From Colwellia sp. 1_MG-2023 (lineage in GTDB: Bacteria; Pseudomonadota; Gammaproteobacteria; Enterobacterales; Alteromonadaceae), in contig NZ_JAUOPE010000016.1 in assembly GCF_030546755.1 (NCBI RefSeq), positions 47,024 to 111,023 of the forward strand: a DNA stretch of 64,000 bases, written 5' to 3'. Position 1 is the stretch's first letter. Each line of letters starts with the position of its first letter. The notes under the pieces were generated by a model. It was not told the origin of the DNA and made no database searches. It worked only from the letters and a program-made list of their open reading frames with translations. The position numbers were made by a program, and so were the translations under genes. Shown here piece after piece: positions 38,434 through 48,616 of this stretch.

Positions 38434-40530
38434 ATGTTTTTGACTAAAAAGTTACCACTAAACAATAAAAATACGAGTCGAAAAAATCCGTCCTTTGTTT
38501 TATCTCAGTCTTTTAAACATCATTTATTATTCATCCAACTGTTTAATCTGCTTACACTGATCACTGAGCTTTCGTTGTGGTTCATCTCATTAAGCGTCAT
38601 TTGTTTATTGTGGCAATTTACTATCAATCAAAAAATTCTTGCTCGCCCAACAAATTTTATCAAATCTTTCGTCTCAGTAGCTGGTTGTATCTTGTTAGTT
38701 ATAACTGCACAAAATACTGGGGTTTTATTAGGGATGATTCATTTATTGTGTTTAGCTTATGTGTTGAAACCCTTTGAACTTAACCAGCGAAAAGATCTCT
38801 ACCAACTTGTTGTTCAGGGCTTTTTTATTTTAGCAACGGCATTTATTTTTTCTCAATCAATATATTTTACTGTGGTGATATTTATAATTGCGGTGATGAA
38901 TTTAGCTTGGCTACATAGTTATTTTTCTGCCGAACAAAAAGTAAATTACCATCTTAAAATGGCATTAAAGCTAATGTTGCAAAGTTTACCCTTAGCAATT
39001 GTGTTATTTTTATTTTTCCCAAAACTCTCACCTTTATGGCATGTGCCAGTAGCAAATTCTGCCAAAACTGGCTTAAGTGACAAGGTTACTATTGGCGACA
39101 TTTCGACCTTAGCGTTATCGAATGAGTTAGCTTTTCGCGTTGAATTTGACAATAAAATACCAAATTATAATGAAATGTATTGGCGAACTATTGTCCTTGA
39201 CCAGTTTGATGGTACTAGTTGGCACAGAAGTAAAAAATCTAAGCAAGATATTGTTAATACAAAAATACTTAGTCAACAACTTGATTTAACAAAGAATCAA
39301 ATCAGTTACCAAGTGATCGCAGAGCCTAGTTTTCAACGATGGTTATTTGCTTTAGATGTTGCACGGTTGGATGACGTGAAACAAAATAAAATTGTGTATC
39401 AACTGAAAGATCAGACAATGTTAAGTCGTGATAAAATCGCACAATCATTATCATATTCTGTCACTAGCTTTATTGATAACCCAATAGAACTGTTTGCCAA
39501 CCTTGCATCATCTTCGGAATTTTTAACAATAGATAAGCAATCAAACCCGTTATTGATTTCTTATGCTGAAAAGCTACGCCATGAATTTTCTGATCAAAAA
39601 ACGATAGTTAATCAAGTTTTATCAACATTTCGCCTACAAGCATATCGTTATACGCTGAACCCGCCTTCACTGACCAATAACAGTTTAGATGAATTTTTCT
39701 TTGATACTAAAGCTGGTTTTTGTGAGCATTATGCAAGTAGCTTTACTTATATAATGAGGGCTGCGGGTATTCCTGCCAGAATGGTTGTGGGGTATTTAGG
39801 CGGACAGTTTAATACAAAAGGTAATTATTTTAGTATCTTACAAAGAGATGCTCATGCTTGGAGTGAAGTTTGGTTTGAGGGGCAAGGTTGGGTAAGGGTA
39901 GATCCTACCGCAGCGGTGGACCCAAGCCGAGTTGAACAAGGTTTTTCCTCACAATTATTATTAGAAAAAGAGTCGTTATCAACTTATTTTGATATTAAAC
40001 ACTATCTGAGTGGTGCTTGGTTGAATCAGTTAATGTTGCAATTTGAAGCGCTTGATTATCAATGGACAAAACTAGTGATAAGTTTCTCACAAGAGAAACA
40101 AAAACAATTATTTTCTCAATGGTTTGGTGATAAAATTGATTATGTCTCTGTCAGCATTATTACCTTGTCTTTCATTATTTCTGCCTTATGTATTTTCTTT
40201 GCCCATTGGTGGATAAATGCTACTTATCGTTATCCCAAATGGTTGATGTATTATCAACAGACACAACAAAAATTAAGTAAGATTGGTTTTGAAAAAGGGC
40301 ATGAGCAATTACAGCGTGACTTTAATCATCAAATCAGTAAATTTGATGTTCAACTGAGTGAGTATTATCAACAATTCATACTAACGTATCAAAAAATTGC
40401 TTATCAACAAAACACCAAACAACAAAAATTAATACTTATTGAACAAATGAAAAAACAGTACAAACAAATCAACAATCGCTTAAAGGCAAAAGTGATTAAA
40501 AACAAAATAAGCGGGCAAGCTATTAACTAG
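38434..40530 (+). CDS. TgpA-like transglutaminase-domain membrane protein
   Basis: 698 residues. The N-terminal DUF3488 region has several TM segments (about 25-200), followed by a periplasmic transglutaminase-like domain with catalytic Cys430 (AGFCEHYASS), His474 (RDAHAWSEVW) and Asp490 (VRVDPTAAVD). One more TM segment lies near 570-590, with a basic cytoplasmic C-terminus. The complete Cys-His-Asp triad suggests activity. Third gene of the MoxR cluster; SD AAGGAGGGC precedes ATG 38434. Confidence 0.94.
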   Translation: MFLTKKLPLNNKNTSRKNPSFVLSQSFKHHLLFIQLFNLLTLITELSLWFISLSVICLLWQFTINQKILARPTNFIKSFVSVAGCILLVITAQNTGVLLGMIHLLCLAYVLKPFELNQRKDLYQLVVQGFFILATAFIFSQSIYFTVVIFIIAVMNLAWLHSYFSAEQKVNYHLKMALKLMLQSLPLAIVLFLFFPKLSPLWHVPVANSAKTGLSDKVTIGDISTLALSNELAFRVEFDNKIPNYNEMYWRTIVLDQFDGTSWHRSKKSKQDIVNTKILSQQLDLTKNQISYQVIAEPSFQRWLFALDVARLDDVKQNKIVYQLKDQTMLSRDKIAQSLSYSVTSFIDNPIELFANLASSSEFLTIDKQSNPLLISYAEKLRHEFSDQKTIVNQVLSTFRLQAYRYTLNPPSLTNNSLDEFFFDTKAGFCEHYASSFTYIMRAAGIPARMVVGYLGGQFNTKGNYFSILQRDAHAWSEVWFEGQGWVRVDPTAAVDPSRVEQGFSSQLLLEKESLSTYFDIKHYLSGAWLNQLMLQFEALDYQWTKLVISFSQEKQKQLFSQWFGDKIDYVSVSIITLSFIISALCIFFAHWWINATYRYPKWLMYYQQTQQKLSKIGFEKGHEQLQRDFNHQISKFDVQLSEYYQQFILTYQKIAYQQNTKQQKLILIEQMKKQYKQINNRLKAKVIKNKISGQAIN

Positions 40531-40818
40531 ATTTAACGGCTGTGGCATTCATGATTGATTGCCAATATCTTTCGATAAGTTTTTGTGTTTAGCTATTATC
40601 GACAAAGCATTTGTTTTTAAAAGGATCTGAATTTTCAATTGATTTATTAGATTTTAAAACGCCTAGTTTATTGTTTTTATAACAAAAAAATATTTATATA
40701 ATAATGTTGTTTAAAATAAAGAGTTTATAAAGATCCTCCTTAAATATTCACAAAACAATCACATTTGATCACTTGCTTACTCTAAAAATCATAGCTAAAT
40801 TTAAAGGTAAAGGAATTA

Positions 40819-41160
40819 ATGAAGGTTGAGTTTATGTATTCTCATTCTGATAGTCGTTTACAGTATGACATGGTAAAAATAGTTGCTGTGCTTTCTTACA
40901 TCACTGTGTTTGGTTGGTTAATTGCTTTGTTTTTATATGGCGATCATAAATCTTCTTTTGCTCGTTTTCATCTACGCCAATCTCTTGGGCTTATTTTAAC
41001 TGGCGCTATGTTAGCGTTTATTCCCCTTATTGGGTGGTTACTTTGTGTAGGCGTGATCATTGCGTGGTGTTTAGGGGTATTTCATGCCATTAATGGCCAG
41101 CGAAGATTTTTACCTATTGTTGGTAAGTTTTATCAAACGCATTTTGATTTTATTCAATAA
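40819..41160 (+). CDS. DUF4870-like small membrane protein
   Basis: 113 residues with three hydrophobic segments (about 22-40, 55-72 and 75-92) and an HLRQSLGL motif near 51-58, as in DUF4870-type proteins. ATG 40819 follows AAAGGAATT. Stand-alone gene downstream of the transglutaminase operon; no specific function is known. Confidence 0.7.
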   Translation: MKVEFMYSHSDSRLQYDMVKIVAVLSYITVFGWLIALFLYGDHKSSFARFHLRQSLGLILTGAMLAFIPLIGWLLCVGVIIAWCLGVFHAINGQRRFLPIVGKFYQTHFDFIQ

Positions 41161-41223
41161 ATTTGCTTTATATTTAATCGGTTATTCTCTGAGAATAGAC
41201 TGAATTTTAATGACGATTATACA

Positions 41224-41490
41224 AGGGCGTGTTGATCTTTCGAGGTTAAATTATGTTCTAAATAAAAGTCATTTATCCTAGGCGTGAGTTAAGTAGCATG
41301 ATTGTTCCATGTAAATAGCGAACAACGAATAAAAAATGGCTTTTAATTGAACCTTTCGGGCAGCCTTTGTTTGTCTCTTCTACTACATTTTTGCTTATTG
41401 AGGTGAAATAACCACAGATCATTCGCAATGTTTTGTATAAATACCAAACAAGCTGTTGCAAAAAATTATCACGAAAGAACAACACGCCCT
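41224..41490. repeat. MITE-like element with terminal inverted repeats
   Basis: 267 bp. The left end AGGGCGTGTTGATCTTTCG is matched by the right end CGAAAGAACAACACGCCCT (inverted, one mismatch in 19). No coding capacity. It shares end sequence and the inner TTGTATAAATACC motif with the copy at 52917. No clear target duplication could be seen. Confidence 0.75.
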
Positions 41491-41552
41491 AGTGTTCTAT
41501 CCAATGATATGATTAAATTCAATTAATATTTATTTGCCAGCCAGGTTGTCTG

Positions 41553-44500
41553 TTGATCTACCTTTATCCCGCCAATAAAATGGAAAATTTATTAGCGCTT
41601 GTTGAAAAAATTCAACAAATCTCTCCATTGCCTGTTTTCTCAAAAGAAGTCTTTATCGTGCAAAATGCAGGTATGCAGCATTGGCTTAACATGTCGTTAG
41701 CTGAAAATAGAGGGATCAGTTTAAATATTGATTACGCGTTACCAGCTCAGTTTTTATGGGGGCTCGTTAGAACACTGGTCAATAAAGGGGATGAAGTAGA
41801 TCAAGCACCGTTTTCAAGAGAAGCAATGTCATGGCGGATTTTTCAACTATTAGCTGAGAAACGGATCATTAATGATGATGATTTCACGTCAGTTACGCAA
41901 TATTGGCGCCTTCCACAAAAGCCTCACATAAACAGTCAAGCTGAATTTACCCCCTCAAGCCAAGAAAATTTAAAACGCTTTCAATTATCGTGTCAATTAG
42001 CCGATTTATTTGAACAGTATCTGGTTTTTCGCCCTGAATGGATAGATGCTTGGCGGAATGAAAAATCATCTCAGCAGGATACATTTGATGGCAATAATGA
42101 TTTTTACCATTTAGAGCAATGGCAAGCAAAATTATGGCTATTGTTAGTTGAAGAACAAGATTACAACCCTTTAGTTTTATTAAAACAAGCCGAAGAAAAT
42201 TTAACTCAATGTCTACATTTAATTCCTAAACGTATTTGTTTATTCGGTATTAATGCCATGGCACCTATGTGGTTGTCTTTTATCAATGCCATCAGTGAAG
42301 TGACAGAAGTTCATTTTTTTCATCTTAATCCTTGTGTTGATTACTGGGGCGATATCCTTAGTGAAAAACAAGCAATTAAACATTGTGATAAATGGACAGA
42401 AGATCAATCTGATAATATTGCTAGTGTAGGCAATCCTTTATTGGCCAATTTAGGACAGCAAGGGCGTGAGTTTTTGCTATTATTACAAGAATATTCCACG
42501 GTAAATATTGAAGCATTTGAGAAAACAACTCCTCAATGTCAATCACTCCCTGTCTCCGTACTTGCTAAAATTCAAAATGATATTTTAACACTTTCAGATG
42601 CTAGGGAAGCTCCTGTCGTATTAAAAGATGAATCAATTGTCATTACTAGTGCACATAGCGCATTACGTGAAGTACAAGGTTTACATGATTGGTTATTACA
42701 TCAGTTTAATAATGATGCCACATTAACACCTAAAGATGTCTTGGTGATGTGTCCGCAAGTTGAAATGTATGCTCCTTATGTTAATGCGGTGTTTGCCAAA
42801 GGTTGGCAAGAATTAGCAAGTGACATTCCGCCATTACCTTGTTCGATATCTGATCGTGTTGCTAAAGACTCGGAGCCTTTAGTCGCCGCTTTTGCTGAGC
42901 TATTAACTTTACCTGATAGTCGCTTTCAAGTCAGTCAAATATTAGCCTGGCTGCGTTTGCCAGCTATGCAAGCTAAATTTAGTTTGCAAATAGAAGATAT
43001 TGAAAAATGTACCTTATGGATTGAACACGCTTGTATTCATTGGGGATTAGACGATGCTCATAAGCAACAGGTACTAGGTACGGAAAAAGCTGTTGAACAA
43101 TTTTCATGGCAATATGGCTTAACACGGTTATTACAAGGCTTTGCCTACGCTGACCATGAAGCAGTATACGAAGGTAAACTCGTACTACCAAACGTTGAAG
43201 GTAGTGACGGTATATTGCTTGGTCAACTAATGTTGGTAATAGAGCAATTACAATATTTCACTTATCAGCTTAATGCTAAACGTACACCCCAAGATTGGCA
43301 TCAGTTTTTACTTTCATTTATCGACGATATATTTGATGCTCAGCAAGATGATAATTTCAATGTGATTTATGCTGCCATCGAAACGTTTGTAGAATATTGT
43401 CAGCATGCAAATTTTGATGAAAAAGTTGATTTAGCCATTTTAAGGGAGTTTTTAAATTCGCACTTTAGCCAACCAGATACCGGTAGGCAATTTATGATCG
43501 GACAAGTCACTTTTTGTTCGATGTTACCAATGCGAAGTATTCCATTTAAAGTGGTCGCAATTCTTGGTTTAAATGATGGTGAATATCCTCGACAACGACC
43601 TCCTTTAGGTTTTGATTTAATGGCTTTATCAGCCAGCAGAGTTGGTGATAGATCGCGAAGAGGGGATGATCGCTACTTATTCTTGGAAGCTATTATTTCA
43701 GCCAGACAAGCTTTATACCTCAGTTATCAAGGACGAAGTATTAAAAATAATAATGTCAGACAACCATCAATCGTGCTGAAAGAATTGATGGACTACCTTG
43801 AAAAGGGATATTGTTGGAAATTATTCGCTGATAAAGCAATAGATTTACGACAATTAGCCATGCAACCTTATAGTGAGAAAAATTATTTAGGTCAATATGC
43901 AGGCTTTGATAAAAAATGGTTAGCCTTATCGCCAACTCGTCAAGTAGACAATAAAGAAACGAATTCAGTTTTAAAGATTAATAATATCGATAAGACAGTG
44001 ACACAAACTGACTGTGATTATGAGCTAAGTGTTCAAGTGTTAATTCGTTTTTTTGTTCATCCCGCTAGGTTTTTTGCTCAAAATACCTTATCGCTTTATT
44101 TAGATAACGAGGATGACTCCTTAAACGATATCGAACCCTTTGATAGCGATCATCTATCGCGATATTTATTGAAAGAACAGGCGTTACATAACCTATTAAC
44201 TGAGCATAATTTAGTAAGTCTTGCTGATGAAATAGATGAAACAGAGCAAAAACAACGACAACAAACCTTACTTGAAAAATATAAGCAACGAGCTAGTTTA
44301 TCAGGAAAATTTCCACAATTACCTCATCAAGGCGAGCAATTGGATAAGCTGTTAACTGACAGTTTGAATTTTGCCCAATTTATTGAAGAAAATTGTTTGG
44401 CGGAAAGACAATTATTTAACCTTACTATTACGCATCAAGTTATCTTAGATAATACAGAGCCGTCACAAGTTTATAGTTTTAAACTCAATGCCGAAATCCA

Positions 44501-45029
44501 AGTATGCGACGACAAAATTATTCATTTTCGTAGTAGCCGACCAAAAATGAAAGATTTCTTGGGCTTGTATTTAAACTTATTAATTGTTGAAGTATGGTTA
44601 GAAAACAACTCAGAGCAAAATTCTTCCCTTAACGGCGAAGATATCGCATTATTAACATCACTACAAAAAGTCAAAGCAAGTCATGGCTTTTATTTTGATA
44701 GTAAAAATCAAAAATCCGAGCAATTTTATTACCCCTTTATTGATAACCCCAAACAACAATTAAGTCAGTTGCTATCCGTTTACTTAGAAGGTCAGTCACA
44801 AGCATTATTATTAAACAGTGACTTGGCTCAAGTATTTTTTAAAGCAAAAATTTTTGAACAAACGCATTTTGAAACGTTTTGGTTGGACGACCATAATCAA
44901 CCAGCCTTTGGCTGTGATCCTTATATCCAATTTTTCTGGCCAAAGTGTCCTGACTTTAATGATATTCAACCCATACTGCTCGACGTTTATCAGAACATTG
45001 ATATTAATAAACAACAGGTGAAAAAATAG
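41553..45029 (+). CDS. recC: Exodeoxyribonuclease V subunit RecC
   Basis: 1158 residues. It starts IYLYPANKMENLL and has the QNAGMQHWLNMSLAENRGIS...LPAQFLW block typical of RecC N-termini, where the inactive helicase folds recognise Chi. The start is TTG at 41553, with a weak AGG 8 bp upstream; no ATG lies near. Three-gene operon recC-recB-recD, separated by 2 bp and an overlap. Repairs double-strand breaks and degrades linear DNA. Confidence 0.96.
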   Translation: MIYLYPANKMENLLALVEKIQQISPLPVFSKEVFIVQNAGMQHWLNMSLAENRGISLNIDYALPAQFLWGLVRTLVNKGDEVDQAPFSREAMSWRIFQLLAEKRIINDDDFTSVTQYWRLPQKPHINSQAEFTPSSQENLKRFQLSCQLADLFEQYLVFRPEWIDAWRNEKSSQQDTFDGNNDFYHLEQWQAKLWLLLVEEQDYNPLVLLKQAEENLTQCLHLIPKRICLFGINAMAPMWLSFINAISEVTEVHFFHLNPCVDYWGDILSEKQAIKHCDKWTEDQSDNIASVGNPLLANLGQQGREFLLLLQEYSTVNIEAFEKTTPQCQSLPVSVLAKIQNDILTLSDAREAPVVLKDESIVITSAHSALREVQGLHDWLLHQFNNDATLTPKDVLVMCPQVEMYAPYVNAVFAKGWQELASDIPPLPCSISDRVAKDSEPLVAAFAELLTLPDSRFQVSQILAWLRLPAMQAKFSLQIEDIEKCTLWIEHACIHWGLDDAHKQQVLGTEKAVEQFSWQYGLTRLLQGFAYADHEAVYEGKLVLPNVEGSDGILLGQLMLVIEQLQYFTYQLNAKRTPQDWHQFLLSFIDDIFDAQQDDNFNVIYAAIETFVEYCQHANFDEKVDLAILREFLNSHFSQPDTGRQFMIGQVTFCSMLPMRSIPFKVVAILGLNDGEYPRQRPPLGFDLMALSASRVGDRSRRGDDRYLFLEAIISARQALYLSYQGRSIKNNNVRQPSIVLKELMDYLEKGYCWKLFADKAIDLRQLAMQPYSEKNYLGQYAGFDKKWLALSPTRQVDNKETNSVLKINNIDKTVTQTDCDYELSVQVLIRFFVHPARFFAQNTLSLYLDNEDDSLNDIEPFDSDHLSRYLLKEQALHNLLTEHNLVSLADEIDETEQKQRQQTLLEKYKQRASLSGKFPQLPHQGEQLDKLLTDSLNFAQFIEENCLAERQLFNLTITHQVILDNTEPSQVYSFKLNAEIQVCDDKIIHFRSSRPKMKDFLGLYLNLLIVEVWLENNSEQNSSLNGEDIALLTSLQKVKASHGFYFDSKNQKSEQFYYPFIDNPKQQLSQLLSVYLEGQSQALLLNSDLAQVFFKAKIFEQTHFETFWLDDHNQPAFGCDPYIQFFWPKCPDFNDIQPILLDVYQNIDINKQQVKK

Positions 45030-45031
45030 GC

Positions 45032-48000
45032 ATGAACAAAACGACACCGGTTGTGAAAAATTTAGTTGCACAAGCTATTCCTTTAAGAGGTATCCATTTA
45101 ATTGAAGCGAGTGCTGGAACGGGTAAAACATTTAATATCACACGAATTTATTTGCGTTTGTTATTAGAAGAAAAACTTACCGTTAAACAAATATTGGTGA
45201 TGACGTTTTCAAAAGACGCGACGGAAGAACTTCGTGGGCGAATCGATGAATTAATACGTTTAGCCTTAACAAATTGGCATGAGCTTTGTGAACAAGAAGC
45301 GTTTTTCAGTAGTATTGCCCAGACTGTATCAGCGGCTGAGGCGAAACATTTATTAAAAGAAGCATTACTGTTTCTTGATGAAGCGGCTATTTTTACGATA
45401 CATGGCTTTTGTAAAAGAGTATTAACCGAACATGCGTTCGCCAGTCAAATTCCTTTCAATGCCAATATGGAAACAGATCAACAAACGTTAGTGCTGCAAG
45501 CGGTTCAAGATTGGTTTCGACAATTAGCCAGTGAAGATGAAACCGCCTTTAGGCAACTGATTGAGTTTTGGTCTGTTCCTGAAAGTTTTGTCAGTTATTT
45601 TTCCAAAGCTATTAATAAAAATTGTGATTTAGATTTAGTAGAAAGTCAGTCACTTATATCGCATTTTACTCATTTAGTGACTCAAGCAATAGCCGATTTA
45701 AATACTCATAAAGACACCTTGTTTACATATCTTGTTGAAGGTAAAAAACCAGCAGAGCAAGTAAAACGTACGGATGAATACCAACAGTTAATTCATTGGT
45801 TAGAAAATGTGATAGCCGATCATCAAAATATTTCCATTAAAATGCCCGTTGCTTTTATTGATGGACGTCGATTTTCTAGGTCAACGGCTAAAGCTGAACT
45901 GGTTGAAATATTTACCTCTGTTAATCTGGTAAAAAAACAAGCGGAAACTTTATTATCAGATATTGCACGTTTAGACGCTTTAACGATTGTTAGAACAGGT
46001 ATTTACCGTATACGTCAAGCGGTTAAAGCGCAAAAGCAGCAGCTTAATGTGTTAAGTTTTGATGATTTGATCACCTCATTAGCCGATAAATTAGTAAAAG
46101 ATAAACATGGCAGAAATGCTTTGGCTGACACATTAATTAGACAATATCCTTTTGCCTTAGTTGATGAATTTCAAGACACAGATCCAGAACAATTCTCCAT
46201 ATTAAAAGCCATGTATTATAACCGTGAGCAGGAAAGTTTTACTTCAGGCCTGATGATGATTGGCGACCCTAAACAAGCCATTTATGGTTTTAGAGGAGGG
46301 GATGTTTTTGCTTACATGTCGGCGCGACAGGATTGTGACTATCAATGGTTAATGGATACCAATTGGCGATCTAGCTGTCATATGATCTCAGGTTATAACC
46401 GCTTGTTTTATGGAGACGATTTAACATCAGATGGACGAGATGTTTTTGGCTATAATATTCCTTATCATCCTGTTAAACCATCGCCGGCTGCAATAAATAA
46501 CTATAATGCTTTAGATGCTGTTTCATCTAACTCAAATTGGCATTCACAAGCAGCATTACAATTTATTCATTTTGAAAATATTGAACAAAAAGGAGCCACT
46601 AAGCAAAGTTTTAGAACTGAAATGGCTAAATGGTGCGCCAATGAAATCATTAGTTTGTTAACGGATCCTCAGCAAAATGTTCAAGCAAAAGATATCGCCT
46701 TACTTGTTCGAGATGGCACCGAAGCCAAAGATATTAAGCAAGCTTTATTTAATGCAGGTTTACCATCTGTTTACTTAAGTAATAGAACAAATTTATTACA
46801 TAGCGTACAAACCAAACAATTATTACGTTTGTTAAAAGGGATCTTATTTTTAGAAAATGAGCGATATTTTTCTGCGGCATTAACTTGCCCGCTATTACCT
46901 TTTAATCCAGACGCATTTTATCGGTTACAACAAGACGACTCAGCTTGGCAATTAATGAAGGTCGCCTTTGCACAGTTAAGGGAAGAATGGCTTAAAAAAA
47001 GCTTTATCACCATGGCCTTAAAATTAATGCATGATCATATGGTGTTTAACGGTGAAGACAGTGAAAGGGCGATAACTAATTTATTACATTTATTTGAGCT
47101 AATACAAAGTGCAAGCCAACGACATAAACAGCCGCAAGAGTTACTTTATTGGCTCGAACAGCAAAGCATAGCCGAGTTTCCAGAAGGAGAAAGTGAGTTA
47201 AGGTTAGAGAGTGAAGAAAACCTCATCCGTATCATGACCCAGCATAGTTCTAAGGGATTAGAATATCCTATTGTGTTTATTCCTTATGCAACTCGGCATA
47301 AAGATCCGTTAAAATTTGGTAAGAAACACATTCAATTGATTGAATACCATAATGACCAAGGACATTTGTCTGTCAGCTTATCTGGTTCGGATGATGCTAA
47401 AAAATCAATGGCGAATGAAGCGTACGCCGAAAATATTCGCTTATTATATGTTGCAATCACAAGGGCAGAACAACGTTGTTATTTACTTTCAACCCCATTT
47501 GATAACAGTCATTTATCACCTTTAGGCTTATCATGTAAGTGGCATAAAGAAACCAACATTCCTGAATCATTAATGACATTATCACAGGAGCCTTCACAAA
47601 GTATTGGTGTTACTTTGATCGATAATGAAATCGAAACTCTGGTTTATCAAGGAGCACTAAATCTTGGTCCTTTAGGTCAAGTAAGTGAATTTAGTGGAAA
47701 AATAGAGCGAGATTGGTGGTTAAGCTCATTTACCGCATTAAGTCGTAATATTCGTGATAATGGGGTTTCATTGCCTGATAGAGATGTAGCAAGACAACAA
47801 GTAGCTATTGTTGCAGATAGTTCACCTTATCAAGATTTAATTCGGTTTTCGTTAGCCAAAGGAGCTCAAACGGGTAATTTATTACACGATATCCTTGAAC
47901 ATTTATCTTTTAGTCAGCCTGATTGGCCTAAAAGTATGAAATGGCCTTTAGTGAAATATGGTGATTTACCGAGTGAATATGATCAAACCGATCTAGCCGC

Positions 48001-48616
48001 ATGGTTACAACAAGTGCTTGATACTCCTTTAAGTGAGGATTTTTCCTTATCGTCTATTTCTGCCGATCAATGCTTAAAAGAAGTGGAATTTTATTTCCCA
48101 TTAAAACAAGCATCTACTAACTATTTAGCTGAAATTTTAATGGAGCATAGGCAAAACTCTCCTTATTGCGATATTCAAAACAGCTATATTAATTTACCTA
48201 ATTTCAAAACGTTAAAAGGTATGATGCATGGCTTTATTGATTTAATTTTTGAACAACAAGGTAAATTTTATATTTGTGATTACAAATCTAACCATTTAGG
48301 TGACAACTATTGCGATTATCAAGCTGAAAAATTACAAGCTGATGTAGTGAGTCATCATTATGATTTACAATATTTAATCTATGGTCTTGCCTTGCATCGT
48401 TATTTAAACGTTACCCTAGCTGACTATCAACCAGAACGTGATTTTGGTGGCGTGTATTATTTATATCTACGTGGTATGTCGAATGATAAAGCACACAATA
48501 AATGCGGTGTTTTTTATCGTAAAATTTCTCCTTGCGAGCTAAACAAGCTAGATCAATTGTTTGCAGGCTGTGCTCAATTATCTGATATTTATGAGCAAGG
48601 AAATGATGATGCATAA
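45032..48616 (+). CDS. recB: Exodeoxyribonuclease V subunit RecB
   Basis: 1194 residues. Walker A EASAGTGKT at 25-33, UvrD-type helicase motifs (VDEFQDTDPEQ near 374, IGDPKQAIYGFRG near 410) and the C-terminal nuclease with GFIDLIFE..YICDYKSNHLG (about 1065-1090), holding the catalytic Asp and Lys. Starts 2 bp after recC. Confidence 0.97.
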   Translation: MNKTTPVVKNLVAQAIPLRGIHLIEASAGTGKTFNITRIYLRLLLEEKLTVKQILVMTFSKDATEELRGRIDELIRLALTNWHELCEQEAFFSSIAQTVSAAEAKHLLKEALLFLDEAAIFTIHGFCKRVLTEHAFASQIPFNANMETDQQTLVLQAVQDWFRQLASEDETAFRQLIEFWSVPESFVSYFSKAINKNCDLDLVESQSLISHFTHLVTQAIADLNTHKDTLFTYLVEGKKPAEQVKRTDEYQQLIHWLENVIADHQNISIKMPVAFIDGRRFSRSTAKAELVEIFTSVNLVKKQAETLLSDIARLDALTIVRTGIYRIRQAVKAQKQQLNVLSFDDLITSLADKLVKDKHGRNALADTLIRQYPFALVDEFQDTDPEQFSILKAMYYNREQESFTSGLMMIGDPKQAIYGFRGGDVFAYMSARQDCDYQWLMDTNWRSSCHMISGYNRLFYGDDLTSDGRDVFGYNIPYHPVKPSPAAINNYNALDAVSSNSNWHSQAALQFIHFENIEQKGATKQSFRTEMAKWCANEIISLLTDPQQNVQAKDIALLVRDGTEAKDIKQALFNAGLPSVYLSNRTNLLHSVQTKQLLRLLKGILFLENERYFSAALTCPLLPFNPDAFYRLQQDDSAWQLMKVAFAQLREEWLKKSFITMALKLMHDHMVFNGEDSERAITNLLHLFELIQSASQRHKQPQELLYWLEQQSIAEFPEGESELRLESEENLIRIMTQHSSKGLEYPIVFIPYATRHKDPLKFGKKHIQLIEYHNDQGHLSVSLSGSDDAKKSMANEAYAENIRLLYVAITRAEQRCYLLSTPFDNSHLSPLGLSCKWHKETNIPESLMTLSQEPSQSIGVTLIDNEIETLVYQGALNLGPLGQVSEFSGKIERDWWLSSFTALSRNIRDNGVSLPDRDVARQQVAIVADSSPYQDLIRFSLAKGAQTGNLLHDILEHLSFSQPDWPKSMKWPLVKYGDLPSEYDQTDLAAWLQQVLDTPLSEDFSLSSISADQCLKEVEFYFPLKQASTNYLAEILMEHRQNSPYCDIQNSYINLPNFKTLKGMMHGFIDLIFEQQGKFYICDYKSNHLGDNYCDYQAEKLQADVVSHHYDLQYLIYGLALHRYLNVTLADYQPERDFGGVYYLYLRGMSNDKAHNKCGVFYRKISPCELNKLDQLFAGCAQLSDIYEQGNDDA

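Noticed and set aside
41273..41485. Minus-strand 70-codon frame downstream of the DUF4870-like gene
   Set aside because: It fills the MITE-like element and shows no domain or ribosome-binding site.
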